From Bimuria novae-zelandiae CBS 107.79 (lineage: Eukaryota; Ascomycota; Dothideomycetes; Pleosporales; Didymosphaeriaceae), in NCBI GenBank assembly GCA_010015655.1, contig ML976702.1, forward strand, positions 62,001 to 126,000: a stretch of 64,000 nt of DNA, read 5' to 3'. The position numbers were made by a program, and so were the translations under genes. Shown in pieces: positions 45,917 through 56,938 of this stretch (the first letter of the stretch is position 1; the number at the start of each line of letters is the position of its first letter). A model generated the notes under the pieces. That model was not told the origin of the DNA and made no database searches. It was given only the letters and a program-made list of their open reading frames with translations.

Positions 45917-46428
45917 ATGAGGATCCCATCCCTTTTTTCCTTGCCTTGGCAAGCTTAGTGGAGACTACAGCCATTTTCCAACGCGATGATACTCCACCAA
46001 CTGCCCGAAGTCCTCCCACCAAAGCCCTCTCAATTGTCTTTCAATCCTACCTTTCCGAGTTTACTCCGCCAGAGGGAGACTATGCTCGAATTTGGCTCTT
46101 CTTCGAGCACAATCGCAGCGATCCCGTGGGATGCAACAAGCCTAATTGGGCGTTCGACGTGGAGGGTAGCTGGTGCATCGAGGACGACATGCCTGAGTGG
46201 CCACTTGTCTGGTTCCCTAACAGCATCGAGGAACTGAAGCATCCCTCGATACTTCCGCAGCGGTGCTCCTATCGAAACGACGGCACCAATCCTGGCAGGC
46301 TGCTCTGTGACGGCTTACCCGGTGGGGGAGTCGATTGTCGCGAGCATGAGGATCGCAAGAATGTCGATAAGCCATGGACCTGTGACTGGAGAGGCCGGCG
46401 ACGAATGGCTGTGGTCTGCGAATGGTAG
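45917..46428 (+). pseudogene. Cysteine-rich secreted protein gene with an apparent frameshift in the signal peptide
   Basis: A long frame ending at 46428 contains seven cysteines (GCNKP, SWCIED, QRCSYR, LLCDG, VDCREH, WTCDWR, VVCEW) and is open from upstream of 45917 but has no ATG. An ATG at 45917 starts MRIPSLF in another frame. It would run into the long frame to give a clean signal peptide (MRIPSLFFLALASLVETTA) if the T run at 45933-45938 had seven T instead of six. As written, that ATG reaches a stop after 13 codons. The lesion may be a real mutation or a homopolymer error. About 170 residues if repaired. No known family. Confidence 0.65.
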
Positions 46429-46887
46429 TTTTACAGTTTGGGGATTTCATTTCAAAACAGGTGAAGTCGTCCTGGTGGCAGTAATAGGTGTATGGCCTAT
46501 AGTGTCTACCCTCTTTTAGCTTTTCTTTTATTTTGCGCTTGACTTTCTTCGCCATTTTTTCTGAAAACTCTCTCTACGAGGTGAACCATAGGTGCCTTCG
46601 TTCTGTTTCTATTGTTTGCATTCTTGTCTTTATGCCAAACTTAACCTAATTTTGCTTTTTAATAGGCTGTAACTGTTAGATAACGTCCCCACTCTCACAG
46701 CGCAGTGTTCGCTCCGATTCCCCGCTGCTGTCAAGTTGGTAGTGACTGTCCATGCTCCGAGATCCATACAAAATTCTTACAACTGGTTTACGAGTAGAAG
46801 AATGGGGGGTACCCGCACTGTACTCTATGTGCCATACAACGGCACATCAAGACAGTGAGCTACATCCGCGTCTTTCGCAAGCTCAGC
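46429..46887. other. Intergenic region between convergent loci
   Basis: T-rich around 46510-46620. No gene seen. Confidence 0.5.
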
Positions 46888-48833
46888 TCAGTCAGCCATC
46901 AACGCGACAATCATATCGAACACTTCACCCTCACGCTTGAGCACCAGTAGACTGCTCGCCAGGATATCTCTGACCTCTTTCCAGCGCGCGTTGCCAGCGA
47001 GCTCGACGATGTGCGCGATAAGCAGCCGTCCTGCTGGCACGAAGAAATTAACGATGCCCTCGTACACGACCGTGTCCTCGGCCACAAGTTTCGTGGCATA
47101 TTGTTTGAACTTGTGGTAGACGACGCTGGAGTATACCGCGAAGGCGATGGCGCCGCCGATGTACCGGATGCTGAGCGTGACGGCGGTAATGGTTGCGATG
47201 AGCTCTTCTGGACAGGCAATTTGCGCGATGATGGAGCAGGGTATGACGCCTCCAACGCCGAGGGAGGCTAGCGTGAGGACTGCGTAGACGGCGTGCAGAT
47301 TGTGTGGGGAGGCGATGGAGAGTGCGCCCGTGCCGGCGGTCATGAGGGCCGTGGAGTCAATGAGTAAGGGCCGAACGCGTCCTTAGGTGAGGGGGATGAA
47401 GAGGAGACAGATTGATGTGCCGCCGATGATGCCGAAGCCAATAGGGAGGGAGCGGATGCCGATACCCACCGGTTCATCGCCTGTAGAGAGTAAGCGACAG
47501 TGAAAAGTTTCAGCAAGAATGGTCTTCCTGTATACGTTGTACACTTCAGTGGGCTAAAATAGAAGCAATACAAAGAAGCTGCCGCCACTGAGCCAGGTGA
47601 TGAGAAGAACGACAATCATGGTCCTCGTTGCTTTCTTGAAGAGTGCGCGTGGCACCATTGGGTACGGTGCGTAGAACTCCCAGATGAAAAAAAGCGATGA
47701 TCAGGACAAGGCCAAGGATGAGCGGTACGACGTTGTGTGTGCTTCCCCAGGGGTACTGAAGACGGTTAACAGGATTACAGCTTACGACAACAGAGCCTTA
47801 CTTGAGAGGCGCCCCATTGTAAACCCATCTGAGGTGGGTTACACCTGCCGTGCTTAGGAAGCCGCCAATGTAGTCGACCTGACGCAGGACATCCCGTGCG
47901 GTATATTCGGTGGTCAAGCGGGACGGATCATGGTAGCAGTAGACGCAGAGCAACAGTCCAACAAAGTTCCTGACACGTCAGCATAGGAACTCTCAGAGCA
48001 AGAGGCATTTAAGGGAGCTTACCATACGCCCACAAGGATGCCATCGTAGCGCCAACTGCTCGATTTGGCGATGAGTTGGGCGTACAGAACCGAAGGACAG
48101 AAGAGAAGGATGGTGAGCACCACGAGGCCGACGTACTTGCCGCGGTCCTTGATGGGCACGACTTCGGCGGTGCCTGCGAGGCGATATCAGCACATGTCCA
48201 GGCCAATGCTATGTGCTGTGTATTAACTCAGAAACGGAAATATCACATCAATAGTCCCCCAACCTCTCTTGTTACCGTATGAACTGGTTTGAGGTACTAG
48301 GCCGCGTCACTTACCTGCCAATGCAATCAGTTCATTGAGTCCCGCACCAATGCCGGAGAACATACTCCCAGCTGATGATCGTCAACAAGCTAGCATCGAT
48401 ATGCGATTGCTTCATACCAATGGCAACGTTCATCGAATTCGCCGTAGCCGTGATGATAGGCCCCAGGATCAAGCACGTCTGACCCACAAGGGCGACCTTC
48501 TGGCGACCATAGAGATCAGAGAGCGCACCCACAAAAGGACAGAGAGCCGCATTCGGGACGAGGTAGCCGATGACGAACCATACCCACCGGTCGACGCCGC
48601 CGATGTCTTGGTAGATGAGCGGCAGGACTGAGCCAAAGAGGTAGAGCGGGCTTTGGGAGCCGATCCATAGGAAGGACAGCAGACCAAGGTCTTGAAGAGC
48701 TTGCCATTGAACTGTGAACATGCCAGCGCCTCTTCAAGTGAAGAGGTCGTGAGTTGTGTCTCGACCTTCTCGTGGACCATGGGTCCGTAGGAGATAGCAG
48801 CAGCCGAGGCGCGTGCTTGCGTCTTCTCCATGT
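46888..48833 (-). pseudogene. Decayed MFS efflux pump, TRI12 type
   Basis: Exon-like blocks in order match the fungal trichothecene-efflux-pump (TRI12) branch of the major facilitator superfamily. They are FVGALSDLYGRQKVALVG (motif A) near 48475-48530, then GSMFSGIGAGLNELIALA, TAEVVPIKDRGKYVGLVV, QVDYIGGFLSTAG, SQYPWGSTHNVVPLILG, the PVGIGIRSLPIGFGI segment and a C-terminal block ending at 46888. Clear introns (GTATGA...CATCAG; GTAAGT...CGCAG; GTAAGC...GTCAG) separate several of them. Lesions include a change of frame between STAG and LQWGAS, a 7-T tract (A run at 47687-47693) that shifts frame, a TAG at 47554-47556 where Trp fits, and a TAA at 47383-47385. The N-terminal exon also does not join in frame. 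It is not RIP-like. The ancestral role was membrane export of toxic compounds. Confidence 0.8.
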
Positions 48834-50342
48834 CGCTCGGCGTGTCCTGGGGTTACTCCTTGTCGCGCGCGTGTCGCTCTCTCATGTCTGGCGTTTGATG
48901 CATCACGTTGAGAAATGGAGTCTTCGCTTGGGAAGGCTACCCTCAGCTCAAGCTGAGTAAGTCTGTGGTCAGTCGCGCCTTCCCCTTCGCTCACTTTCGT
49001 GGTTTGTCGCCCAAACCACCCAAGATGAGTCGCACTACAACAATTGCACAGTCGCGACGTCTTACCGAGTCACACTGCATGCGGAGGTCTTATGTGCAGT
49101 ATTAGTCCTTTCTAGGCATTGGTGCCAGAGTACAGATATTTTGCTTCGCCTTGTCAAATGGCGTATGATGCGGTTCGCTGATCATGGGGCACCCCGCACA
49201 TTGCTTGCAGTAGTTATCTGAAGGGACTATAGGCTAGTACCCGGAGCGTTATTAGGATTGGACGTATCGCATACTCGGTTAAAGCAGTTTAGGGGGAAAA
49301 GAAGGTCGCGACAAAAAGGCTCCAGCATAGCTTTTGATCGAATGCGTCCACTGTTTGCAATGACGATATGCCTTTCATTAGTTCGCAGGGTGTCCGGTCG
49401 CTTTCTCGGTTACCAGCCTACTAAACTACCGGAAAGGGCCCCGGGCGCGGAGACTGTCAAACTGAAACATGAGAGAGAAGGCCAGGAAAGAACACATGTT
49501 ACGGCACGATATGCTCTGCATCGAAGAAATGACTGAGCCCAGCTTATTCCTCACGAATACCCCGACTTATCGCCATCGAAGTGTTCCACCAGAACAAGAG
49601 TGAGTGAACCGGGTTTCAAGTATCGTGTCGAGGTAACAATCGAAGTGTTTTCGAAGTGTTTGTCGCTCAACAAATTACTATTGTCTCGTCAGCGAAGACC
49701 TGGAGTGAATACTAGCGCAATCAGCAGCATGTTCCACCAATGGCAGTGCTAGGAGCATGCAGGGTGGCGATTGAAAACCTGAATCCGGCGCAGCGCTACG
49801 AGCGGTCTGGGCTCACTGCGACAATTTGCAGCTGCGCACGGCAAACGACAAACGAGGAAGCTGCGTGCGCGGATAAGAAGAAGATGGGCGAGAAACATCA
49901 ACAACGGGCAAGAAGTCAATGCTCGCGTGACGTGCCTGCAGCCCTGGAGTGGGGTGGGTGAGGTTTGGATCTCGACGTGTGGAGACAACCTGGAGGCGGC
50001 GGTCCTGCATTTGCGGAGAAGGCGTGGCTTGAGACTTGTTCGCCCAGCCCTAACGACCCCAGCCGGTCTCCGTGCACCGTCGTCTCCCAGCACCGTCGTC
50101 TCCCAGCACCGTCGTCTCCCAGCACCGTCGTCTCCCAGCACCGTCGTCTCCCAGCACCGTCGTCTCCCAGCACCGTCGTCTCCCAGGACTTTACATGTTC
50201 CAATTACTGTCGCTCGACGAACAGCCTTCAGTACACTCAGGGTCCACTTGCCACACCTTTGCGCAGGCCCATTTTGACCGTTTTCCTGTCGCTCAACCAA
50301 CCGCAATTCGACGCCTGCGTCATTCTTAACTCCGCTGGCGGC
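48834..50342. other. Intergenic region upstream of the ubiquitin-fold gene
   Basis: No gene is supported. A 16-bp minisatellite lies at 50075-50186. Frames crossing it on both strands are artefacts of the repeat. Confidence 0.5.
50075..50186. repeat. Perfect minisatellite: 7 copies of CACCGTCGTCTCCCAG
   Basis: Seven exact 16-bp copies in tandem (112 bp) end 156 bp before the ATG of the next gene. Identity between copies points to recent expansion. It would lie in the promoter or 5' leader. Confidence 0.97.
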
Positions 50343-51262
50343 ATGGCCACCACGTCCGAGGCCCCTTCAGCTGCACGCCCATCCACGGGCTCACGACCGG
50401 CCAGCGTGCACGGTGCGCCCGTAGAAATGTCGTCGCTACCAGCAACGACCGCTTCAGAGCCCGTCCCCGTCGCAGCGACAGACGCCCCTGCGCACACGGT
50501 CGAGACGCCCGTCGTCACATCCACAGACACACAATCGCCGCCTACACAAGACGCATCGCCGCCGAAGAGCATAGAAACCACAGAGCCCGCCGCTGCCACC
50601 TCCAAGCCCGCCCCTCCCGTCGATCTGAACCGCAGCGAGACCGAAGCAATTGGGCCCTCGACCGATACCCCAGCCGCGAACCCAGACAGCTCCAATGGCC
50701 CCGTCGTCATTATCATGTTATTACTCACGACCGGCGCGCGACATCCTTATAAGATTGATGAGAGATATCTCAAGAAACGCAATGTCTCCGTGGAGGACAT
50801 GGACCCATACAACATCAGCGTGTATACGCTCAAGGAGCTGATATGGCGGGACTGGCGAGAAGAGTGGGAGCCCCGCCCGACCTCGCCGAGTTCAATCCGG
50901 CTGATACACTTTGGCCGCATGCTGGACGATAAACTCCCATTAAAAGGTAAGAATCTCTCGTGATACAACTTGGCGTGGCGGACACAATTACTGGGCGTGA
51001 CTCGCCTCTGCTCTCACCTACATCAAGTGGATCTCGTGAGCGATTGTCACAGGCCGTTGCTTAGCCCGACTGTACTGGCGACATGGAGCAATTGTTAACT
51101 TGTACAGAATGTCGCTTCCAGAGCGAGACTCCTAACGTCGTACACATGACGATCAAACCGCAGGAGATACTCGACGAGGAGGACGCGAAGACGGGCAAGG
51201 GAGGCAAGACGAGGGATGGAGACGAAGAAGCGCATGCTAGCTGCCGTTGCGTTATCCTCTGA
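50343..51262 (+). CDS. Membrane-anchored ubiquitin-fold protein (UBL3/MUB type) with CaaX box (2 exons)
   Basis: Exons are 50343-50946 and 51108-51262. The 161-nt intron starts GTAAGA and ends TACAG and restores frame, giving 252 residues. The first 115 residues are Pro/Thr/Ser/Ala-rich and probably disordered. From about residue 120 a ubiquitin-like fold is visible (VVIIMLLLTTGARHPYKIDERYL, then VYTLKELIW.DW and IRLIHFGRMLDDKLPLK, which is the typical beta-grasp end). The C-terminus is ASCRCVIL, a CaaX box (CVIL, Leu last, favouring geranylgeranylation) with a second upstream Cys for possible palmitoylation. Animal UBL3 and plant MUBs are prenylated in this way and dock E2 enzymes or cargo at the plasma membrane. 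The role in fungi is inferred. Confidence 0.88.
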
Positions 51263-52117
51263 GTTAACCCAGACTCCATCATACTAATGCCGCGATTTTG
51301 GCAGACTGCCCTTATCGAACGTCGGCTCGTCGCAGAAGTACGATTTTGGCGCCTTCGCCACGCCTGTACTATGGAGTCCCTGGATTTGATCGACATAACT
51401 TGAGCGTAATGTTTTCCTTGTGTGGATATCACGCCCTCCCCCTTTCGAGGATATTGTGCATAGGCGTCCGGGTTGAGGGCCTCCTTTGGGTTGGATTTGG
51501 CAGTTCTTGTACAATTAGCATTATTTTGTGCGAGCCATTGCTCCGCACTGACGAACTGCCGTCGGCAATAGACATATGTTTCACTCAACCTTTGATTGAG
51601 ATGCGTCTGAAGAAGGTTGTGTTTAACGTGCAATGCTGCAGCCCATGCGGCTATAAAGGCATGCTTTCACTTTGACTCTCGCTTCAAGCTAAGAGTTGGC
51701 CTTGAGAACTAGAGTAAATACCAGTGCGTTCCCCAGGATGGCCAATACAACAGCGAGTTTCACCCGTCCTTTCTCGGGAGCAGAGATCTGTTTGATCTGG
51801 GACCGGTCTTCTTGCCGTGGTAATTACACAATTAATGCACCGTCACGCGACAACGCCTCTCGCATGAAGCTGAAAGTTGGTTATTGTATTACTCATCCTG
51901 GGGTGACACTAGTGATGAACTATCGAAGGGTCCTGGGGGGTGGTTTGTGGTGGGGCGCAGCTGGATGCAACGCCAAGTACGTCGATCCACAAGGATCCCG
52001 GTCACTCGTCTGCGTCATCGCTTAAGCTCGGCTGTCATTCCACCTCATCCCAAGGCGCCCCTCTAGCTACCTACAGCACGCAAAGCTTCATGTGCATACA
52101 GCTGTCGACGGTTCAAG
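51263..52117. other. Intergenic region
   Basis: Only overlapping small frames on both strands. No domain, signal peptide or splice-supported gene seen. Confidence 0.5.
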
Positions 52118-53338
52118 ATGGTGCTGCAGGACATTGAGGCGCCCCCGGACAGTTTTACGGACAACCCGTATCCCTCCGACAACGATGCCTACACTTCCAG
52201 CGCGTCTCCCGACAAGAAGATCGATGCCAGCACTCTTCCGCAGCCAATTCCCGTACTCGGGCCCCTCTTAGGCTTCTCCCAGCGCGCCATCAAGTTCAAG
52301 GTCGATTCAACGCTCACGTTCGCCGAGAGGAAGCTCCACCGTCCGTTGACCTACGAAGAATCGTACGCGCTTTCGACGCACCTATACAAGCTCGAGCAGA
52401 CGAAGTCGTACTTGACGGCCATTGGAGCCGGCTTCGGAGGGTATAGATGGTACACTACGTGGGAGCAATGCCGGTACCCGTTATATAAGCCGAAACCTGA
52501 AGACATCAATCCGAACAAGTTCTTGTTCTTCAAGGGCCCGGCGGCCAATGCTGCACGCCACAGCTGGAGACTGTTTTGCTATACGTTCGTGGCTGCCGAA
52601 CTGGGGAAGCTGGTTGGACAGATAATTGCACAGCCTAATGCAGCGCAGGCCGCGTCGAACGACCCGCGGTTGAAGGATTTTGCGGATGCCCTGAAAACCT
52701 CCATCAGTTCGGAGAACGCGCGCATAAGCAACAGGACGGCAAGGAGCAGTTCTGACGAACGAAGAGCTGCATGGGAGGAAGCTGCGAGGGCGCGAAATGC
52801 GGAACGCTCCACTCCCGGTGCACCGGCCCAAGTACCGTGGAACGTACGCAAGCCCACGTCGGCAGATGATGACATGTCTCCTACTGCAGGTAACGAGCCA
52901 TGGTCTTCATCCTCGGACAGCTCTTGGGGCAACGAGACCCTCCCTTCGGATGCTCCTCCTAACGCCGAAGCGCAACGACAACCCAGTAATCCTTACAGCC
53001 GGCCGTCCAGATCGTCACGTCGCGATGACGATAACGACGCCTCTCCTACCGGGGGAATGTTCCAGGACGAAGTGCAAAGCCAGTCGAAGCCAGGAGAGTC
53101 TGCCTGGGAGCGCTTAAGGCGTGGAGGCGCACCGACGCAGGGATCTTCATCGTCAACGAACGGGCGGCAGCCGCCATACCAGGAGCAGAAGGGGGGATCT
53201 ACTCAAGGTGACAGTTTCAATTTTGTGGACTCGGATGATGAGCGGCGACAGGAGAAGGAGAGGGCGCAAAGAGAGTTCGATGCAAGGATCGAGCAGGAGC
53301 GACGGGGGAAGGACTTCAACCAAGAGAGAAGCTGGTAA
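52118..53338 (+). CDS. Conserved fungal protein with two hydrophobic segments, unknown function
   Basis: An uninterrupted 406-residue frame. Residues about 90-108 (SYLTAIGAGFGGYRWY region) and 145-170 (LFCYTFVAAELGKLVGQIIA) are hydrophobic and may anchor the protein in a mitochondrial or ER membrane. The second half is low-complexity, rich in Ser, Arg, Asp and Gln, and ends in a charged helix (DDERRQEKERAQREFDARIE) likely to be a coiled coil. The N-terminus is acidic, arguing against a cleaved mitochondrial presequence. The start is the only Met with a complete N-terminal domain. I recognise it as the kind of protein conserved among filamentous ascomycetes but cannot name a family. Confidence 0.82.
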   Translation: MVLQDIEAPPDSFTDNPYPSDNDAYTSSASPDKKIDASTLPQPIPVLGPLLGFSQRAIKFKVDSTLTFAERKLHRPLTYEESYALSTHLYKLEQTKSYLTAIGAGFGGYRWYTTWEQCRYPLYKPKPEDINPNKFLFFKGPAANAARHSWRLFCYTFVAAELGKLVGQIIAQPNAAQAASNDPRLKDFADALKTSISSENARISNRTARSSSDERRAAWEEAARARNAERSTPGAPAQVPWNVRKPTSADDDMSPTAGNEPWSSSSDSSWGNETLPSDAPPNAEAQRQPSNPYSRPSRSSRRDDDNDASPTGGMFQDEVQSQSKPGESAWERLRRGGAPTQGSSSSTNGRQPPYQEQKGGSTQGDSFNFVDSDDERRQEKERAQREFDARIEQERRGKDFNQERSW

Positions 53339-54556
53339 GCATGTATTGCGTCGTGAAAATTTTGAGCCGTTGCAAAAGCAAATTCGGAACGCTTGGATAG
53401 TGGGAGGAATTCAGCAAGCACTCGCATCTTTTGCTGGAACCGTGTACGGCTGCTCTGTGCGATTCTGATCTATCTTGTAGAATAGGTACGTATATCAAAT
53501 TTTACTTGTTACTGTAGATTATCATTACTTTCTTCGCTTGTCTACCAGCTTGTCATGGATCTCAGCCAGCGGGCGCATCGACCCCTACCACCCTGCTGCT
53601 CCCCTATCCACGCTGAGTCGAATTTACCAATTTTACCAATTTTACATTTTCACCTTGTCAAGAAATAGCCCCGATCGCGTCTCTAGCCCATCAAAGCTTT
53701 GGCGTTTGTTGTGCGGTTCCGGTGGTGAAAGATAGCGGGTCGACTAGGCACCCGCCCATGGTTGTTGCCCTCTCCTTCCAGATTCCGCTGACTTTAACTT
53801 CAACCACGCGTTCTGCCACTCCTGCGCTTATCGAAACACCGCTCCATCGGCCACTCACCACTCGCACATTTACATATTCCCTCACCCTTATACGCCCTAG
53901 GCTGTCCCGACCAACAGGAACCCTCGTGTAGAGGTGAAAGTGGACCACAAAGACCCCATTTCTTACCCTAGGATAAGTAAAATTCGGTGCAGCCTTACGC
54001 GGTATAGGAACCAGTTTTTCTTTCTGCTGAATACTCTGGGTATCATCTCCGCCTATCCACGGGTAGCGGTTCGTCAGCCCCATCCAACCCGTTATTCTCG
54101 ACGGCCCTCGCATACATAAAGTCTCTTTACCATAGCACCTCCACGCTACAGAAAACGGTCGCGGCGCACTTGCCCGGAAGAACCATCCCACGAAGCCATC
54201 ACCAAGCCTCGACCTACGTGCAACAACCGTTGCAGCCGCCGCCGTTTGTCTCCAGCAACGGCCTGTCACCCTTCGCCATACCCCTCGACATATTAGGTCC
54301 TGCCTGTGCACTAGCTGCCGTACGTGCAGCAGATTTAGCGGCCGCCTAGACTGCTATAGCAGGAAGTACCTTACTACCCTGCGTTACCTAGCCCGTACCG
54401 CACCAATAGCGCACTCAGCAAGTATTTCACCTCAGGAACCCCAGCGACGCCACGCTCCTCGCCGACGTCCACAATCCCGTAGAGTTCGAACGCAAACACC
54501 ATCTCGACCAGCCTCAACGCACCTGTTTCATCGTAGCCGCAGGTACTTAGCCTCCG
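53339..54556. other. Intergenic region
   Basis: A minus-strand frame of 206 codons (53691-54311) has no supporting feature. A short TTTACCAATTTTACCAATTTTAC repeat lies near 53624-53647. No gene called. Confidence 0.5.
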
Positions 54557-56242
54557 ATGTCCGAAGGCCGTAAGATGCGATTCCCAACGGCCAGGGGGAT
54601 GGCTCGGAGGAGACAAAGCCTTGACCAGGCTTCGCATGCGCCAACCGCCGGCACTCATACAAAACCCGACTGCTGTAATTCTCTTGTGTATGAATTGGAC
54701 TCCAAGGGAAACATTGATTGCCTGCACTGCGGTTCTCTTGTTCCCTCCGACGACCGTCCCGATAGCGCCATGTTTGACCAAACTGAGGTGCCTGACCACA
54801 TGGAGGTGAGCTGTCATAAGGGTTACGAGATGAGGGAATTTCCCGTTCATGATACCAATTACTACACGTGTTCGTTGGAGGAACTCGTCGGGGTTGAACC
54901 TGAAGAATCCGATCCTTCGACTGTTCCCAAAACACCAATTTCCGGGCCCTCTTACGCTTGGAATGAGGAAACCTACGAAGGTTTATCGGAAGACGAGGAA
55001 CTCGGCGAGTATAAGGATGATATTGACGAGGACGACAGTGAAGACAAGCACGATAGAGCCATCGCTAGCTTTCCTAAGTTTATGAAACTCCCTCGAGAGC
55101 TACGCGATTGTATATACACGGTGGTATTGCAGAGCGACAAGCCTATTGTGCCGCATCTTTGCAATGCAAAGGGCGGAGTCAAGGATGAGACCATCCGGTT
55201 CCACGATGACAGCAACCGAGGGGATCACAACGCCGTTTACAAATCGCTCGCCGTTACGCGCGTTTCGCGACAGGTCCGCGCTGAGAGCTTACCTATCTTC
55301 TACGGCGAAAATACCTTTGACACTGTGGACGACACTCCGACCTACTTCTCCCGCCTCCAAATGCTTGGGCGCTTCCACATGATTCGCAATGTGAACTTCA
55401 CGGTGCAATTTTGGAACGGTGAGCAATATTCCCAGAAGGTGCTTAGGATGCTTTTGCAGAACCTCGCAGAACAGGAGAGCTTCGAGAAGAGCCACATTGA
55501 GAAGGCGAGGAAGGAGGCGCGACTCGAGACGATACGTGCCGCCGATCCGCTCAATGCAACCAACACGCGAAGCAACAAGCGCAGGTTCTCACGCATGTCG
55601 GCGATCGGCAACGCATCAAGTGCTGCGGAAATCGGAGATGGTGTCTCTCCACCAGAAGCAAATCCCCGCAAGACTCCGGAGGGCCTCGCTGGAAATAACC
55701 CAGCCGCAGAGGAGTGGTCGCCTCTAGCGCCACAGAAACCAGACCTCACGAAGTTCTACACAGATCGTCGTTCGGTCTTAGAGTCACACCCACGCCATCT
55801 CATGGGTGGCCTTGAGCCTGCCTTCCTCGCCCTCCGCATGTTGAGCACTACTTTCAACGACGGCGTCTACAACCGTAAGCTCGCCCTGCACGTCCCTGTG
55901 TCAACGATATTCGACAAATACAACGGCCTCGTTTACTTCCCGTCCGTCTGCGATGGCCTCGGCATTCAGCTGAGCCTCATTCCAGGCCGCGAAGTCGACA
56001 TGCCCGGCTTAGCCTTCCGCTTTAGCTGGCACCAGAAGTTCCAGAAGAAAGACTTCGACGATAACTCCATGGCGAATGAGGAAGAGCATGAGGAGCTATC
56101 CAAGCGCGTGAAGCACCTTTATCCGAATATCGAACAAGTCCCGCGGCCGACTAGACGGACCTACTATCGATGGTGCTGTCAGGGTGGTGATATTCAGTGG
56201 TTTACTATGGAGACCGCTGGGGGTGGGATTCGGAGCGACTGA
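54557..56242 (+). CDS. F-box-like / DUF7730-type protein
   Basis: An intronless 561-residue frame. A possible zinc-binding pair, CCNS...CLHCG, lies at residues about 39-58. An acidic linker (residues about 140-165) precedes PKFMKLPRELRDCIYTVVL, the pattern by which dothideomycete F-box-like proteins start their core. It is followed by the usual TRVSRQVRAESLPIFYGENTF segment near residues 235-255, where the polypeptide reads as a conserved helix pair. A Ser/Arg/Glu-rich insert (about 315-400) is followed by a C-terminal block with hydrophobic strands. Families of this kind are highly expanded in dothideomycetes, and the biochemical role is unknown. A ubiquitin-ligase adaptor role is inference from the F-box-like motif. 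Confidence 0.8.
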   Translation: MSEGRKMRFPTARGMARRRQSLDQASHAPTAGTHTKPDCCNSLVYELDSKGNIDCLHCGSLVPSDDRPDSAMFDQTEVPDHMEVSCHKGYEMREFPVHDTNYYTCSLEELVGVEPEESDPSTVPKTPISGPSYAWNEETYEGLSEDEELGEYKDDIDEDDSEDKHDRAIASFPKFMKLPRELRDCIYTVVLQSDKPIVPHLCNAKGGVKDETIRFHDDSNRGDHNAVYKSLAVTRVSRQVRAESLPIFYGENTFDTVDDTPTYFSRLQMLGRFHMIRNVNFTVQFWNGEQYSQKVLRMLLQNLAEQESFEKSHIEKARKEARLETIRAADPLNATNTRSNKRRFSRMSAIGNASSAAEIGDGVSPPEANPRKTPEGLAGNNPAAEEWSPLAPQKPDLTKFYTDRRSVLESHPRHLMGGLEPAFLALRMLSTTFNDGVYNRKLALHVPVSTIFDKYNGLVYFPSVCDGLGIQLSLIPGREVDMPGLAFRFSWHQKFQKKDFDDNSMANEEEHEELSKRVKHLYPNIEQVPRPTRRTYYRWCCQGGDIQWFTMETAGGGIRSD

Positions 56243-56938
56243 TGAGGAGTGAAAGGGTGTCTGAAGTGATGCTGCAGGGTATGGGGAAGAGGGCTTAGGG
56301 TCGGATGAATACGCAGTTTAGTCCTTCGCGGCTTCTCTGAGGTCCTTGAGACCTTTACTCCATGGCCAAGAGCGTGCGGCTGCTTGGTTACGTATTTTAC
56401 GTATGCGACGATCACTCTATCGGTTACTGAGCGGAGCTGCGAAGCGGTACATTCACCACTGCGCACTTGGATGCAGACCAATGAGGCTTCCTAGACCCTT
56501 GACACAGAGGCTTCTGATTTTCAAATTGGAAATGCATATGCGGGAATGGCTTCTAAGCTTGCTTGTTTTGGATACTTATAGATAGATATTGCACTGAATG
56601 TGACACGAAGAGAAGAAGAGCGAGGGCTATATATATTATAAGCAACAATTCGAGCATGTATTGTTGCCCCTTCTGATTTCCAACACTCGCACTGAGGATC
56701 CAACTCGGCACAGTCCATCTGCACAGAGTAGAGTAACTAGTCCTTGTTCATCTTACCCAATAGCACTGTCGCATTACCTCACACGTAAACGCGTGGTCTC
56801 ACCTTCCTTCTCCACCTCACTCTCACTTCCTCACTCTCACCGTAAACTCCAGCACCGGCATACCATACAACGCCTGCAGAAGAGTAAAAAACACGACAGC
56901 ATAAGCATAACAAATCCTCTTAATAAAAAACCACCACA
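56243..56938. other. Intergenic/promoter region
   Basis: A TATATATTATAA motif near 56629-56641 and a pyrimidine-rich stretch (56800-56860) precede the secreted-protein gene. Nothing else seen. Confidence 0.5.

Noticed and set aside
49749..50329. Frames on both strands running through the 16-bp repeat
   Set aside because: The repeat length and lack of stops in the unit create the frames artificially.
53691..54311. 206-codon minus-strand frame
   Set aside because: Composition resembles non-coding flank, with no domain or splice evidence.
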